The notes: generated from the letters alone by a model not told the origin. 64,000 nt of DNA from CAIVVT01 sp963757265 (GCA_963757265.1 CAVWRA010000006.1:2914001-2978000); one strand, 5' to 3'. Counted from the stretch's first letter, positions 43,527 to 52,684 are shown. Made by a program: numbers and translations.

Positions 43527-44930
43527 ATGTCGAATCAGAATACCGACAAGATTGGCCGAAGAGGTCTGTTCAGGTCTTCAGGCGCGATGCTCGCCGGAGC
43601 GCTGCTGGGCCGCAGCGCCAAGGCCGACCAGGAAACGCCGATCAAGAATGTGAACACCAATTCGAGTCCCTCGACCCTGCAGATCACGGACCTGCGCATC
43701 GCCACGGTGGTCAAGCCCGGACCCGGTCCCTGCACCATCGTCCGCCTCGACACCAACCAGGGCGTCTACGGCTTGGGCGAGGTCCGCGACGGCGCCAGTT
43801 CGACGTACGCCCTGTTCCTGAAGAGCCGCGTCGTCGGCCAGAACCCGCTCAACATTACGCAGCTGTTCAACCGTATCAAGCAGTTCGGCGGCCATGCCCG
43901 CCAGGCCGGCGGAGTGGTGGCCATCGAAGAGGCGCTGTGGGACATCGCCGGCAAGGTTTACGGCGTGCCGATCTACCAGATGCTCGGCGGCAAATTCCGC
44001 GACAAGGTCCGCATTTATGCCGACACCGAGGAGTCGAACGACATCAAGGTCTACGCCCAGCGCATGAAGGAGCGCAAGGAGGTCATGGGCCTCACCTGGC
44101 TGAAGATGGACCTGGGCGTGGAAATGGTCTCGGACATCCCCGACACCTTGACCCGCCCTGCTGACATGAGCCGCTGGGAGCGCTTCGGCCTGCCCCACAT
44201 GTTCACCGGGATGGAGGTGACCGACAAGGGCATTGAAAAGCTCTGCGAGTATGTCGCCGCCATCCGCGAAGCCGTGGGCATGGAAATCCCGCTTTCCATG
44301 GACCACCTCGGCCACATCGGCGTGAATTCGATCATCCGCCTCGGCCGCGCCTACGAGAAATACAACCTCGAATGGATGGAGGATGTGATCCCCTGGCAGT
44401 ACACTGACCTGCTGAAGCACATCACCGATGAAAGCCCCACCCCAATCCTGACCGGCGAGGATATCTTCCTGAAGGAAGGCTTCATCAATTTGTGCCAGAA
44501 ACACGCGGTCAGCAAGATTCACCCCGATCTTTCCACTTCGGGCGGAATTCTGGAGACGCATAAGATCGGCGACGCCGCCATGGAGTACGGCGTGCCGATG
44601 GCGATGCACTATGCCGGTTTGCCCATCGGCGCCCTGGCCAGCGTTCACTGCGCCGCGGCGACCGAAAATTTCCTGGCCTGCGAGAACCACTCGCTCGATG
44701 TCCCGTGGTGGCAGGACCTGGTGGAAGGCATCGACAAGCCCATCATCAACAAGGGCTTCATCACCGTCCCCGACAAGCCGGGCCTGGGCATCACCCTGAA
44801 CGAAGATGCCGTCCGCCAGCACCTCGCGCCCGGCACGGGCTACTTTGAGCCCACCACCATGTGGGACAACGAACGCTCCGGCGACCGCCTGTGGAGCATG
44901 GCGCCGCGAAAAACTCCTAAGGCCGGCTAG
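43527..44930 (+). CDS. Enolase-superfamily sugar-acid dehydratase-like enzyme, Tat-exported, second type
   Basis: 467 residues from ATG 43527 after GAAAGGG. Signal GRRGLFRSSGAMLAGALLG is of the Tat type. The capping domain (ITDLRIATVVKPGPGPCTIV) and barrel (LTWLKMDLG, LSMDHLGHIGV, EWMEDVIPW, LTGEDIFL, AMHYAGLPIGA) give lysine, Asp/Glu metal ligands and a late His, as in mandelate-racemase-type dehydratases. It is not close to the 9932 protein. Third codon positions are almost always G or C, unlike most island neighbours, so it may have a different origin. Expected role: dehydration of an aldonate to a 2-keto-3-deoxy acid, here possibly in the periplasm. Confidence 0.82.
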   Translation: MSNQNTDKIGRRGLFRSSGAMLAGALLGRSAKADQETPIKNVNTNSSPSTLQITDLRIATVVKPGPGPCTIVRLDTNQGVYGLGEVRDGASSTYALFLKSRVVGQNPLNITQLFNRIKQFGGHARQAGGVVAIEEALWDIAGKVYGVPIYQMLGGKFRDKVRIYADTEESNDIKVYAQRMKERKEVMGLTWLKMDLGVEMVSDIPDTLTRPADMSRWERFGLPHMFTGMEVTDKGIEKLCEYVAAIREAVGMEIPLSMDHLGHIGVNSIIRLGRAYEKYNLEWMEDVIPWQYTDLLKHITDESPTPILTGEDIFLKEGFINLCQKHAVSKIHPDLSTSGGILETHKIGDAAMEYGVPMAMHYAGLPIGALASVHCAAATENFLACENHSLDVPWWQDLVEGIDKPIINKGFITVPDKPGLGITLNEDAVRQHLAPGTGYFEPTTMWDNERSGDRLWSMAPRKTPKAG

Positions 44931-45033
44931 CGGCATGCCGTTCACTCACTCGGATGGTATGTTCCGAATTAAACTGGTACAAGACAGCAGTCAGGTGGAA
45001 TGAGTTAGCGGCCGATTCAGGGAAAGAGCCTGC

Positions 45034-46401
45034 ATGATAATCTCACGTAGGAGAATGTTGCAGGCGACTGCCGGACTTGGTTTCATGGCTGGGACATCGG
45101 CAGTGCCAGGGACCTCGGTTCAAAGCGTGAGCGAGAGCCCTAACCAGGAAACGATTGAGAGATGGTCCAAAAAATTCATGGGGTGGCACTACTGGCCCGA
45201 TCACGTCATCCCCAGCAATCCAGCCATTGAAGGTTTCGCAGGGATTGTGGGAACTGACGTGCCAACCGTTTATCAATTACCCGGTGATGACCGTTGGTAT
45301 ATGAGCTTTGTTGGCTTCGACGGCAAAGGCTATCAGTCCTTTGTCGCCGACAGCAGTGACCTTGTCCACTGGACACCGAGAGGGCTGGCCATGGGCTTTG
45401 GAGCTACGGGCGAGTTCGACCATGGAGGCTGCGTAATCGGGGCTTACCTGTATGAGTCGTACGACCTGAAAGCTCCCAGATTGCTGAAGAAGAGGAGAGA
45501 CAAATATTGGACACTCTATGGCGCTTACCCTTGCCAAGACGGGTACGAATTACGTCCTGGCTACGAAGGAGTCGCATGGGGTGAGGACGGCTTGACTTGG
45601 AAACGGGCCAAGACCGCGTACATCATATCCGTGCATGATGGCGGCTGCCGCCCTTGGGAAAGAGATTGCATCTACCAACCCTGGCTCGTGGAGCACGACG
45701 ACCGATACTACAATTTTTACAACGCTGCGAACGGTGGTATAGAACAAATGGGCTTGGCCACTTCAAATGACTTGTTGAATTGGGAACGCTACCCAGGCAA
45801 TCCCGTCCTGCGCAATCGCCCCGGGGGGTATGATGAGCGTCTATGTTCGGACGGCAAGGTATTCCGCGATGACGACCACTGGGTGATGTTCTACTTTGGT
45901 GTTGGGCGTACAGACACTGCGCACATTATGGTGGCTTTTTCGCGCGACCTGATTCACTGGACTTCCCGCGCCGATCCCCTCTATCTGGCCGGCGGGAATC
46001 CTAGCGGCTTGGACAAGAAGTACGCCCATAAGGTCTCAATCGTCTACAACCCGAAGAACGACACCTTGTGCATGTTCTATGACGCTGTGCCCGGAAAAAA
46101 GGGAACAACCGGCGGCCGGGGGATAGGGCTGATCACCAGTAGACCCCTTGAAACGGGCCGAACCTCAACTTACCCCCTGTCTCAAAATGCGGGTCGGGTC
46201 AGTCCTGTGCATCTGGAACGCGCCAAGCTTGTGCGGGGCGAAAACAAGTATGAAGAGGCTGCCAAGGAAGCTGAGTTGGCGCTGACGCTCGACGGTTGCG
46301 GGCCGAGTAACATTCGCGCCGCCCACGTCCTGCTCGCAATGGCGTATACGGTCTTGGGCAACAAGCAGGCGGCGGAGGAGCATCGCCGCCTCGCAAAATA
46401 G
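45034..46401 (+). CDS. Tat-exported five-bladed beta-propeller glycosidase-like protein (GH43/GH32-like) with C-terminal TPR-like helices
   Basis: 455 residues. Tat signal SRRRMLQATAGLGFMAG. Repeated blade motifs of clan GH-F/J and GH130-like type: WYMSFVGFDGKGYQSFVADS, LVHWTPRG, YYNFYNAANGGIEQMGLATS, LLNWERYPGNPVL, WVMFYFGVG, LIHWTSRADPLY. Residues about 385-455 are helical with a TPR-like pattern (YEEAAKEAELALTLD, VLLAMAYTVLGNKQAAEEHR), an unusual tail for this fold. Family placement is by blade pattern only; catalytic acids were not assigned. Confidence 0.7.
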   Translation: MIISRRRMLQATAGLGFMAGTSAVPGTSVQSVSESPNQETIERWSKKFMGWHYWPDHVIPSNPAIEGFAGIVGTDVPTVYQLPGDDRWYMSFVGFDGKGYQSFVADSSDLVHWTPRGLAMGFGATGEFDHGGCVIGAYLYESYDLKAPRLLKKRRDKYWTLYGAYPCQDGYELRPGYEGVAWGEDGLTWKRAKTAYIISVHDGGCRPWERDCIYQPWLVEHDDRYYNFYNAANGGIEQMGLATSNDLLNWERYPGNPVLRNRPGGYDERLCSDGKVFRDDDHWVMFYFGVGRTDTAHIMVAFSRDLIHWTSRADPLYLAGGNPSGLDKKYAHKVSIVYNPKNDTLCMFYDAVPGKKGTTGGRGIGLITSRPLETGRTSTYPLSQNAGRVSPVHLERAKLVRGENKYEEAAKEAELALTLDGCGPSNIRAAHVLLAMAYTVLGNKQAAEEHRRLAK

Positions 46402-46458
46402 CGTTGAAGCGCTGGAAAGAGCGCGCGAATGCCTAAGCCCCGCGCCAATTCCACTGCA

Positions 46459-48762
46459 CTATTGCAGCACCATCAACCTGGCCGAGTTGGCTTCCATTGA
46501 GATAGCGAAGTCCGCACTGCCGGATGAGAGCACGCTGTTGTCGAAGGCGTCCAGTACGATACCAGGCCTCCGCAAGTGGATCACGCGCCTGCCGCCATGT
46601 GGCGCATAGACGCATAGGAAGCTCTTGTTCGCGTAGATCACGTCGCCGGCATCGCTATAGATGTGGCAACCAGCGGCGCGCGCGATATTGCGTAGGAGTG
46701 CCGCGGGCAGGATTGGAGCGCTGGAATACACCGACATCCATCCTTTCTGTGGTTTCACCACCAGACCCGGTTTGTTCAGGTCGGCCAGTCGGCCCAGGAC
46801 GATCGCCTCTGGGTCGTCGCTGAAAAAGCGCGGTGCGATGCGGAATCCCGGCAGGTCCCGGCGTAGGCTGGGATCCGATGGATCCTTCAAGTACAAATGG
46901 TGGTCGAACGTGGCTTTGATCGCTTCGACGTTCACATCGGTACCATAGGAGAGTCCCTTCGGCACATCCTTCGTGCAGGCGTGTTCGAAATTGGTCATGT
47001 CTACGTGCAACTCACCCGGAGAATCATCTTCGGCAAGACGGATGCCCGTCAACTCCTGCATGTTGCTTAGCGACAACCCATTGTCGCCGATGTAGCCGGG
47101 TGCATACACCCAGACTGCGGTGGTGTTGTTGCGCTTAAACCGCGCGTGCAACGCAGCGCGCTCGGCGGGAGTCACTCGGAAGGCGTTAAGGAAGATGTAC
47201 AGCCTGTGGTCAGGCACGCTGCCTTCCATGAGGTCGCGCAAACGATAACAGTCGAATGGCGCACCAAGAAAACCGAGTTCCCACTGTTTCTGCGCGGACA
47301 GCAAGGCCGTGAACAGCACCTCGCCGTCGCCAAAATAGCGAAAGCTGTCTTCGTCGAGGATGACGGCAATGTCGGGGACGCTGCGCTTGTCCGCATCTAA
47401 ATACTTCTCATCGATGCCCTTTATATCGGAAAGCAGTTGCGTGATGGCAGGGTCGTGAAACATGCCGCCCAGCAGATCCATGTACCACATGCCGGAGCCC
47501 CTCGTGAACGCGTAACCGAAGTCGCGGAGCAGCAGTCCCCTGGTTTCTTCGAAGTTACGGGGATTGCGAAGCGATTCGCCCCAGCGCCACTGGCGCTGGT
47601 GAAGGTGCGTCTCGGTGTCCACCTCATTGAAGTACAGCTTGCCATGCGTCGCGATGGACTCGGGGAGTGTCTGCGAGGTGTCGGGGCCGCCCACCGCGCG
47701 GTTGTCGTAGCTGTAAGGCGAAGCGATGAAATCGACGTCCGGCGAGACAAGCACCTTTCCGAAGCCGAGATGCCCTGCGTGGTTGTGGCTCAGGTGCGGC
47801 CAATTCGACCAGAGGTATCCGTAAAATACTCCAACGATTTTCTTGCGTCCGGTTGCTTCTTTGACGATATGGCATTGCTCGACGAGCACATCGGACACCA
47901 GATCGTTATAGAACTCAAAGTAGTCGGGAACCTGGCGACTGACGGCCGGATCGAAAAAGATGCCGTGCGTAGTTTTCTTGCGGGCCGCTTCGTCAGGAAT
48001 ATTGGCCGTGTCAAACGTTACGCTCGAATCGCCCCAGGCACGGCGGAAGTCCCCCACGCTGCCGATGTATTTCCTGCGCAGCCAGTTCCGGAAAGCAGTT
48101 AAGGCCGGCGCGCTGTAATCCTCCACGCCAAATTCGGTAGGCAAGGGTGAACCGGGGCGTACTTCCCAGTAAGCATTCCAGGAAAACCACTCCCCGTAAA
48201 TACCGTTGCAGGGGAAATAGCCGATGATCCGGTCACCATATCGCGACTCGAGGTGGGCTGCAAACGCCTCTAGAGCGCGGCGCGCCATCCGGCGGTATGT
48301 GGTGGAGGCAAATGAGGGCCGGCAAGCCTCTCCCATAGTACCGGCGGGCTTGCCGTTGGGGTGCTTGCTGATCTCTTCCGGGAAGGTCGTGCACCACCAG
48401 TCCCCGGGAACCGCACTGATGCGCGGCAGAAATTGCGCGCGCGGGTCAAGCTTGATGTACTCTTTAAATACCTTATCGGCCGGTGTGAAATCGTACTTCT
48501 CAGGCCCCAGCCATTCGAAGGGGGCGTTGATATCCGCTACGGTGATGCCCGCCTTCAGGAAATCCTGATAGTCCTTGCCGCTCTGGCTGTAGCCAATGAG
48601 GGAACCGGACAGCTTGCCGTTGATGAATAATTGAGGTAGACCTTTGAAGGTTCTGACCTCGGTGTTGAGCTCGGCAGCATAACCGCAGACGCAACTCAGC
48701 GCAATGACCACCAGGCTGAATACGAGTCGCGCGGCGTGCGGCCGCTCGGTAGATTCGCGCAC
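46459..48762 (-). CDS. Secreted GH42-like beta-galactosidase family protein, copy 1
   Basis: 767 residues from a GTG at 48762 just after AGGAGG; this gives a length like its paralogue. An N-terminal signal (LVFSLVVIALSCVCGYAA) precedes a TIM barrel with IIGYFPCNGIYGEWFSWN (candidate acid/base Glu) and LYFNEVDTETH (candidate nucleophile Glu). Then comes a domain like the GH42 trimerisation domain (IAVILDEDSFRYFGDGE, GAPFDCYRLRDL, RLYIFLNAFRVTPAERAAL, TTAVWVYAPGYIG). May act on beta-linked galactan side chains of rhamnogalacturonan. Convergent with the propeller gene and divergent from copy 2. Confidence 0.75.
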   Translation of the reverse strand: MRESTERPHAARLVFSLVVIALSCVCGYAAELNTEVRTFKGLPQLFINGKLSGSLIGYSQSGKDYQDFLKAGITVADINAPFEWLGPEKYDFTPADKVFKEYIKLDPRAQFLPRISAVPGDWWCTTFPEEISKHPNGKPAGTMGEACRPSFASTTYRRMARRALEAFAAHLESRYGDRIIGYFPCNGIYGEWFSWNAYWEVRPGSPLPTEFGVEDYSAPALTAFRNWLRRKYIGSVGDFRRAWGDSSVTFDTANIPDEAARKKTTHGIFFDPAVSRQVPDYFEFYNDLVSDVLVEQCHIVKEATGRKKIVGVFYGYLWSNWPHLSHNHAGHLGFGKVLVSPDVDFIASPYSYDNRAVGGPDTSQTLPESIATHGKLYFNEVDTETHLHQRQWRWGESLRNPRNFEETRGLLLRDFGYAFTRGSGMWYMDLLGGMFHDPAITQLLSDIKGIDEKYLDADKRSVPDIAVILDEDSFRYFGDGEVLFTALLSAQKQWELGFLGAPFDCYRLRDLMEGSVPDHRLYIFLNAFRVTPAERAALHARFKRNNTTAVWVYAPGYIGDNGLSLSNMQELTGIRLAEDDSPGELHVDMTNFEHACTKDVPKGLSYGTDVNVEAIKATFDHHLYLKDPSDPSLRRDLPGFRIAPRFFSDDPEAIVLGRLADLNKPGLVVKPQKGWMSVYSSAPILPAALLRNIARAAGCHIYSDAGDVIYANKSFLCVYAPHGGRRVIHLRRPGIVLDAFDNSVLSSGSADFAISMEANSARLMVLQ

Positions 48763-49363
48763 AACGCCTCCTTTTCTGATCATGACCCCAACCGGCGCCG
48801 GTTGTGGGCGTTCTTCACCGGAGCTGTTCAGAAACCAATTATGTCTCACGGTCATGCAACTTCGCAAGATTGTCTGTGGAAAATGCCACGGCAGGATCGC
48901 GTGTTGTTAAACGTGGCAGAAGTTTGCAGACGCCTAAGCTCGAGATGCTGGCCTAAAGCCACCCTAACAGGGCGTCTGTTTAGGAGCAAGGTACGACGCA
49001 TCGACGCGCTGGCAGTGGTGAGCGGGTAGAGAGCCGATTGGAGTGGGGGGATTCTGAGGCCAGGCACGGGAGGACCGAACAGGTGTTCGTGGAACGCACG
49101 AAAGGGGTGGGATTCCGCGGTTTTGAGTTTCCCCGGCAGGGCGCGATCGACCCTCGGCGAAACCTAAAGGCCGCTCCCAGAGAACAGACTGGATTGGGGA
49201 GAATCGAAAGTTAATGGCTTGGTGTACACTGGACAAGGGTTTGGGATCCACTATGGATTCCTTGGTTGAGATTCCTGCCCAGGAACGGGTCCGGAGGCGG
49301 ACCAACAAAGCCGGTGGCGCTCGGTGTAGGGCCAGCGTAAAGTTTCTCCAATAGGAAGGTAAT
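48763..49363. other. Divergent intergenic region between the two GH42-like genes
   Basis: About 600 bp with no recognisable gene. It must contain both promoters. No TRAGCGCTYA palindrome or other strong inverted repeat was seen. Confidence 0.4.
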
Positions 49364-51655
49364 ATGCGACGCCCAGTTATTCTGCTTATGTTCACGTTCT
49401 GTGTCACTGCTGAATGGACGCATGCCTGGTCAGGCAGGAGTCTTACAAGTGAAATAAGACCCCAGAATGGCCAGCCCGCGCTATTCGTGAACGGCAAGCT
49501 GACGAGTTCCTTAACCTTCTTCGCCCGAAATTCAACAGATGCCGAGCCCTTCTTGAAGGCGGGCTTCAATATCGTGGACTTCAGCGTTCCTTTTGGGTGG
49601 AAGGGTCCGGAGCAATATGACTTCACCGAAACCGACGCGGTAATGGACGAGTTTTCGAAGACAGATCCCAATTTACTGCTCTTGCCGCGCTTTGATATTA
49701 CTCCAGAAGGTTGGTGGTGTAAGGTCTTTCCGGGGGAGATTACTTTGCGCGAGGGTGGCGCACCGGCCGTATTCCCCAATATATCGACTCCATGCCACCC
49801 TTCGTTTGCGTCGGAGATTTACCGGAAACTAGCTCAGGCTGCGTTGAAGGCATTTATCACCCATCTGGAAAGCAAATACGGCAGTCGAATCGTCGGCTAT
49901 TTCCCTGGAAATGGCGTATATGGGGAGTGGTTTTCATGGAATGCGTACTGGGAGGTTCCGCCAGGGTCCCCACCGCCGGAAAAATTCGGCGTGGAAGACT
50001 ACAGCGTTCCGGCGCGAAAAGCATTCCAGGGGTGGGTCAAAGAGCACTACCGCGGTGACGTGGCGGCGCTTCGCAAGGCGTGGGGCAACCCAAACGTTGA
50101 TTTTGACGCGGCGGCCGTCCCTTCCGAAAAGACCCGCAGCCATCCTCCAGGTGGCATCTTCTTCGATCCGGCCATCAGCCAGCAAGTGCCGGATTATTTC
50201 GAGTTCTTCAATAACCTGGTTTCCGATGTGTTGATCGAGCAGTGCCGCTGGATTAAGGAGCTCACCGGGCGGCGGAAAGCGGTCGGGGCCTTTTATGGTT
50301 ATCTGTGGGCCAATTATCCTCACTTGAGCATGAACCACAGCGGACATCTCGGCTTTTCCAAAGTACTAGCCTCACCGGACGTGGATTTTATCGCAGGCCC
50401 GTACACTTATGACAACCGCGGTGTGGGCGGCGGGAACAACGCCCAGACACTCCCTGCGACCATCGCGCTGCACGGTAAGCTCTATTTCAACGAAGTGGAT
50501 ACCGAGACTCACTCGCAGCAGCGGCAGTGGCGCTGGGGCAACTCACTGCGCAATCCACGTAACTTCGAAGAGACTCGGGGCTTGCTACTGAGAGATTTTG
50601 CCTACGCTTTCACCAATAATTTCGGCATGTGGTATATGGAGCTTCTGGGCGGCATCTACACGGACCCGGAGATCATTGGATTACTCACTCAGGTGCGCAA
50701 GGTTGAGCTGAAGTACCTTGCCGCCGACAAGCAGCCGGCAGCTGACATCGCAGTCGTGTTGGATGAAGATAGCGACCGTTATGTCGCAGATGGCGAGACC
50801 TTCTTGTCGGCGCTTCTGAGCGTTCAAAAGCAATGGGAGCTGAACTACATCGGAGCGCCCTATGATTGCCTTCTGCTGCGGGACTTCCAGAACGCTCGCA
50901 TGCGCGACTATAAGCTGTACGTGTTTCTGAACACCTTCAAGGTCACGCCCGAGCAGCGGGTTGCCGTGCAGGAGAGACTCAGACGGAACCACGCCACTGC
51001 AGTCTGGGTGTATGCTCCCGGTTATATTGACCGGCAGTTGTCCGTGGAGAATATCCGGGCGTTGACTGGCATTCGCGTGGCTGCGGATCCTTCGGCGGGC
51101 GAGTTGAGGGTCGAGGTAACATCTTACGATCATCCCTATACACAATCGCTGCCGCGGGGATTTGTTTACGGTACGGATTGGAATGCGGTCGAAATCAAAA
51201 GGTATTTCGATCACCGACTGTATCTGAAGGATGCCTCAGACCCAAGCATGAGACGGGACGTGTCCGGGTTCCATATCCAGCCCCGCTTTTACGGTGACGA
51301 CCCCGAAGCCACAGTGCTTGGGAAACTAGCCGGGCTGGACCGGCCGGGATTGCTAGTCAAAGCGATGTCCGGGTGGGTTTCGGTCTATTCGAGTGCGCCA
51401 ATCTTACGGGCATCGCTATTGCGCAACATCGCGCGGGCCGCGGGCTGCCACATCTATAGCGATGCCGGCGACGTGGTTTACGCAAATCGACAGTTCTTAG
51501 CACTCTATGCTCCTGGCGGCGGATCGAGGACCGTGCGGCTGCCGCGCGCGGCGCGAGTGACGGACCTGTTTTCCAACGAGGTGGTCACCCAGCGATCAAC
51601 AGAGTTTCCGATAACGATAGAGCAGAATGCTACCCGTATGTTTAGGCTCGAATAG
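49364..51655 (+). CDS. Secreted GH42-like beta-galactosidase family protein, copy 2
   Basis: 763 residues; AAGGAAGG before the ATG. Signal peptide RPVILLMFTFCVTAEWTHA. Same landmarks as copy 1: VGYFPGNGVYGEWFSWN, LYFNEVDTETH, IAVVLDEDSDRYVADGE, GAPYDCLLLRDF, LYVFLNTFKVTPEQRVAV, ATAVWVYAPGYID. The paralogues are clearly related but well diverged, so the duplication is old compared with the GH28 cassette. Last cargo gene before the right integrase remnant. Confidence 0.75.
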   Translation: MRRPVILLMFTFCVTAEWTHAWSGRSLTSEIRPQNGQPALFVNGKLTSSLTFFARNSTDAEPFLKAGFNIVDFSVPFGWKGPEQYDFTETDAVMDEFSKTDPNLLLLPRFDITPEGWWCKVFPGEITLREGGAPAVFPNISTPCHPSFASEIYRKLAQAALKAFITHLESKYGSRIVGYFPGNGVYGEWFSWNAYWEVPPGSPPPEKFGVEDYSVPARKAFQGWVKEHYRGDVAALRKAWGNPNVDFDAAAVPSEKTRSHPPGGIFFDPAISQQVPDYFEFFNNLVSDVLIEQCRWIKELTGRRKAVGAFYGYLWANYPHLSMNHSGHLGFSKVLASPDVDFIAGPYTYDNRGVGGGNNAQTLPATIALHGKLYFNEVDTETHSQQRQWRWGNSLRNPRNFEETRGLLLRDFAYAFTNNFGMWYMELLGGIYTDPEIIGLLTQVRKVELKYLAADKQPAADIAVVLDEDSDRYVADGETFLSALLSVQKQWELNYIGAPYDCLLLRDFQNARMRDYKLYVFLNTFKVTPEQRVAVQERLRRNHATAVWVYAPGYIDRQLSVENIRALTGIRVAADPSAGELRVEVTSYDHPYTQSLPRGFVYGTDWNAVEIKRYFDHRLYLKDASDPSMRRDVSGFHIQPRFYGDDPEATVLGKLAGLDRPGLLVKAMSGWVSVYSSAPILRASLLRNIARAAGCHIYSDAGDVVYANRQFLALYAPGGGSRTVRLPRAARVTDLFSNEVVTQRSTEFPITIEQNATRMFRLE

Positions 51656-51924
51656 GAACAGGTGCAGAAGGTGTTTACCTTGAGATGCCTGTTGTTCTCG
51701 TGACCTGCTCCCGGTAGACTCCACCAGGGATAATTGAGGAGCTTCAGAAATTGACGCGCCCCGGAAATTGCTACCAGGGAAAACTGGAAATTCGGCCCGG
51801 CGAAACGCCTCCCGTGCCCGTTTGACGGGCCTTCCAGAGCCTCTGGAGACTGACCTGACCGGCGTTTTCTGTCTCCAGTCTCTCCGTTCGACTGGTACAG
51901 AAAGCGCCGGTCGGGTCAACCGCG

Positions 51925-52287
51925 CTGTGCGGGGAGCACGATCAGCACTGGCCACTTTCCCCTTGGGTCTTTTGTCGCCACGGAGAACAAATCAAGAGCA
52001 TGAACACCGCGTGGAGGAACGCGTGCCAGAACGCCGGCCTCACGACTCCCGACGGGAAGCCTGCGAGGCTCTTCCACGACCTCCGAAGGACGGGCGTCCG
52101 AAACCTCGTCAGGGCCGGTGTCCCAGAGATTGTTGCGATGAGAATCAGCGGACACAAAACGCGCAGCGTGTTCGACCGGTACAACATTGTCAGCGACCAA
52201 GACCTCACGATCGCCGCACAGAAACTCGACGAGCACCTCAACCCAACAACCCACCGACCCGTCCCGACCACCTCAGCAGCAGCATAA
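51925..52287 (+). pseudogene. Tyrosine recombinase/integrase C-terminal fragment
   Basis: The frame reads WVFCRHGEQIKS, AWRNACQNAGL, LFHDLRRTGVRNLVRAGVPE, MRISGHKTRSVFDRYNIVS. It contains the His-x-x-Arg, Gly-His and catalytic Tyr of the tyrosine-recombinase active site, and stops at 52287. The first catalytic Arg and the N-terminal domain are absent; a homologous upstream part is at 753-893. It lies 230 bp from the tRNA target, the normal place for an island integrase. The exact 5' limit is uncertain. A 95-residue product from the ATG at 52000 would be inactive alone. Confidence 0.75.
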
Positions 52288-52517
52288 ACCCCCGCCACCG
52301 CCGTCACGATTCTCCCCATCACCGCTGCGCCCGGATTTCGCCTAACGCGCCACGCGGACAGAACGATTGCGCCTAACACACGCCTCCAACACAGCGCATT
52401 CCAACCGTAGCAGCCACGCGTGGCGGTCGCGATTCGGCCAATTCTCGGCCAATCACAAGTTCTTCAGAGGAAAAAATGAGACTAGTACGACGGAGCTAAG
52501 TACCAGTGTTTTCAAAG

Positions 52518-52573
52518 TGGTGCGGATGAGAGGACTTGAACCTCCACTCCCTTGCGAGAACTAGAACCTGAAT
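52518..52573 (-). repeat. att-type direct repeat inside tRNA-Leu (right island end)
   Basis: 52525-52573 is identical to 241-289 over 49 nt; with one mismatch the match spans 52518-52573. Because it lies within the intact tRNA, the island supplied or preserved the functional 3' half here. Confidence 0.88.
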
Positions 52574-52604
52574 CTAGCGCGTCTGCCAATTCCGCCACAT
52601 CCGC
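52518..52604 (-). tRNA. tRNA-Leu (anticodon CAG)
   Basis: Acceptor stem GCGGATG/CATCCGC, D-arm, anticodon stem CTAGA/TCTAG with loop TTCAGGT (anticodon CAG), a long variable arm as in class II tRNA-Leu, T-arm GAGG-TTCAAGT-CCTC, and encoded CCA at 52520-52518. Its 3' half is the island's attachment repeat. Downstream on minus (into the island) no obvious terminator is seen; the likely original one is at 187-211. Confidence 0.95.
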
Positions 52605-52684
52605 ACGACGTGGAATGACCCTCCCTATTGTCGCCAGCGCCCCGCGGCACTGTCAAATCCGTGACCGCGCGCTCGCGCTCTCGC

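Larger units (their letters stand above)
234..52573. mobile_element. Genomic island of about 52.3 kb inserted at tRNA-Leu(CAG), carrying a polysaccharide-utilisation locus
   Basis: Bounded by 49-bp perfect direct repeats of a tRNA-Leu 3' end (241-289 and 52525-52573), with the intact tRNA at the right end reading away from the right flank and into the island. Tyrosine-integrase fragments lie near both ends and an IS3-type transposase fragment lies at the left. The interior holds glycoside hydrolases, one TonB receptor, sugar-oxidation enzymes and two regulators, while the right flank looks like ordinary core (vitamin B6 genes, kdgK). No replication, conjugation or defence genes were seen inside, and no intact integrase remains, so it is probably fixed. 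Confidence 0.8.

Noticed and set aside
43578..44945. 455-aa minus-strand frame opposite the enolase-type gene
   Set aside because: Low-complexity His/Asp/Val-rich translation typical of the antisense of a high-GC3 gene.
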